A DNA stretch of 15,921 bases, from the NCBI GenBank assembly GCA_964580075.1, contig CAZOJL010000079.1:1-15921 (forward strand), written 5' to 3'. Below are positions 14,934-15,921 of the stretch, piece by piece; position 1 is the stretch's first letter, and the number at the start of each line of letters is the position of its first letter. The notes beneath the pieces were generated by a model that saw nothing but the letters and a program-made list of their open reading frames with translations, searched no databases and had not been told where the DNA came from. The stretch comes from VGWG01 sp964580075 (GTDB taxonomy: Bacteria; Verrucomicrobiota; Kiritimatiellia; RFP12; JAAYNR01). The position numbers and the translations under genes are program-made.

Positions 14934-15725
14934 TCACACGGGTAACGCGCGGGCGCCGGCCTGAAGCGTCGGCAGTTTTTGCGTCGGCCGCACGCCGGTC
15001 AAAAACTCCTTCATGTCCAGCGCCGTGCCCGACGGGCCGGCCGCGCCGGCCAATCCGGCGGGCCCGACAGACGGGCGGTCGAGTGCCGCTTCGGCCGCCG
15101 CTGCGCCGATCCGTGTCCCCCACTCGATCAGCTTCGCCGGCCTGAGCAATCTCTTGGCCTCGTCGCGCGGAATGTCGGCGCACCCGCCGAGGATGAAAAG
15201 GAACTCAATCCCGGCAGGGCGGAAGTGGTCCAACTCCCCCTTGGCCAGGCCGGGCCAGGCCGCGGCGTCCTTGCGGCACTGGAGCGCGGCCGGCGGAACG
15301 TGGAACATGTTCTCCGCCCCAAGCGCGTCGTCGGGGCTGGAGGTCCGATCGAGGCCGAGTTGCTCCGCCTCGGCCAGGGCCGCGAAACTGTCGTCGGCTA
15401 ACGGCATGCGCAGGGTGTATTCGATCAGGTCGAACGGACCGTTCGTGCCTCCGACGATGGGCGGCACGGGCACCTTGCGACGACTCACGTCCAAACCGTT
15501 CGTCGTCTGGCCGCCGATCATCACGCGGCGGAAGGTCACGGGGCCGGCCGGCCAGGGCCGCGCCTTGGCGCCCGCCAGCCGCGCCACGACGGCGTCGGGC
15601 GTGGCATCGATGATGACCTTGGCCCGCACCGCCTGGCGCCCGGCCCGGTTGGCCATCACGATCCCGCAGATCGACCCGTCGGCGTTGGTCAGCACGTCGC
15701 TGGGAAAGCAGCCGTACAGGTCCGA
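14934..15725 (-). pseudogene. N-terminally truncated FAD-dependent oxidoreductase (PF12831-like)
   Basis: The open frame from 15725 to the TGA at 14934 encodes about 263 residues that read like the middle and C-terminus of an FAD-dependent oxidoreductase: DLYGCFPSDVL, then GIVMANRAGRQAVRAKVIIDATPDAVVARLAGA, then FLFILGGCADIPRDEA. The N-terminal FAD-binding GxGxxG Rossmann motif, which must precede this, is absent because an in-frame TAA lies at 15728-15726. The MITE-like element begins about 13 bases beyond that stop. The only candidate start (GTG 15695) falls inside a conserved strand and is unlikely to be natural. The remaining frame is intact, so truncation may be recent. A translated fragment cannot be excluded. 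Confidence 0.65.
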
Positions 15726-15740
15726 TTAGGGACGGGCCTG

Positions 15741-15865
15741 AATGACGCTAAGTTAAGCGATGCTTCCGATCATAATCATAATCGTAATCGTAATCCGTTC
15801 TCCACCAGTAGATTAAGATTAGGATTACGATTAAGATGGCAATAGCCCCTTAACTTAGCGCCTTA
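15741..15865. mobile_element. MITE-like palindromic element, copy 2
   Basis: CGCTAAGTTAAG (15746-15757) and its exact inverse (15849-15860) bound an interior of ATAATC/GTAATC hexamers (15770-15795) and complementary GATTAAGATTA-type hexamers (15811-15836). The loop ATCCGTTCTC matches ATCCATTCTC in the copy at 11075-11207. Unlike that copy, no flanking direct repeat is visible. It lies beside the truncated end of the FAD oxidoreductase gene. Confidence 0.7.
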
Positions 15866-15868
15866 TGC

Positions 15869-15892
15869 GTTGGTTGTTGGGCGTTGGGCGTT
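15869..15892. repeat. GTTGGGC heptamer repeat
   Basis: GTTGGGC occurs twice (15876-15882, 15883-15889), with a degenerate unit GTTGGTT before it and GTTT after it. It abuts the right end of the MITE-like element. The last 30 bases of the window hold nothing recognisable. Confidence 0.5.
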
Positions 15893-15921
15893 TCTCATCC
15901 ATTCACCTTCGGCGCGGCGGG

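Overview
The window is GC-rich bacterial chromosome (roughly 60% or more by eye). It has tightly packed housekeeping genes separated by short gaps that are full of small palindromic and short-period repeats. The gene content (RuvC, alanine racemase, NAD(P)HX repair enzyme, CapD/WbpM-like sugar dehydratase, Lrp regulator, aminotransferase, TadA-like deaminase, YggT/YggU pair, SO_0444-type permease) does not by itself name a lineage. The repeat style, with GCAGGCGGGACGCCTGC-type REP palindromes and ATTAAGATTA-type hexamer hairpins, together with a PF12831-like oxidoreductase, recalls the PVC group (Kiritimatiellota, Lentisphaerota, Verrucomicrobiota). That assignment is an impression, not a measurement.

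Layout. Bases 1-3081, minus strand: the first 1027 codons of a large PLD-nuclease/SNF2-helicase fusion that runs off the left edge. It has its own well-formed promoter and is interrupted by two in-frame translated REP doublets. Bases 3194-4909, plus strand: ruvC, then alr. Bases 5086-8592, plus strand: the bifunctional NAD(P)HX repair enzyme nnr, then a membrane-bound nucleotide-sugar 4,6-dehydratase. A perfect 27-bp hexamer-built hairpin follows. Bases 8834-10984, plus strand: a compact three-gene unit of Lrp/AsnC regulator, class I aminotransferase and TadA-like deaminase whose coding regions overlap. Bases 11258-12549, plus strand: YggT-like membrane protein and DUF167/YggU protein with an overlapping stop/start. 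Bases 12764-13408, plus strand: an orphan membrane protein.

Bases 13508-14772, minus strand: an SO_0444-family metal-efflux permease with a Cys-rich loop, followed by a 44-codon ORF coupled to it through a GTGA overlap and a strong Shine-Dalgarno sequence. Bases 14934-15725, minus strand: an N-terminally truncated FAD-dependent oxidoreductase abutting a MITE-like palindromic element. A second copy of that element lies at 11075-11207, flanked by exact 11-bp direct repeats.

The most unusual features are the translated REP doublets inside the helicase, the small GTGA-coupled ORF after the permease, and the several different classes of hexamer/heptamer hairpin repeats at gene borders. No gene-free stretch exceeds about 245 bases. 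No tRNA, rRNA, CRISPR array or transposase gene was recognised.
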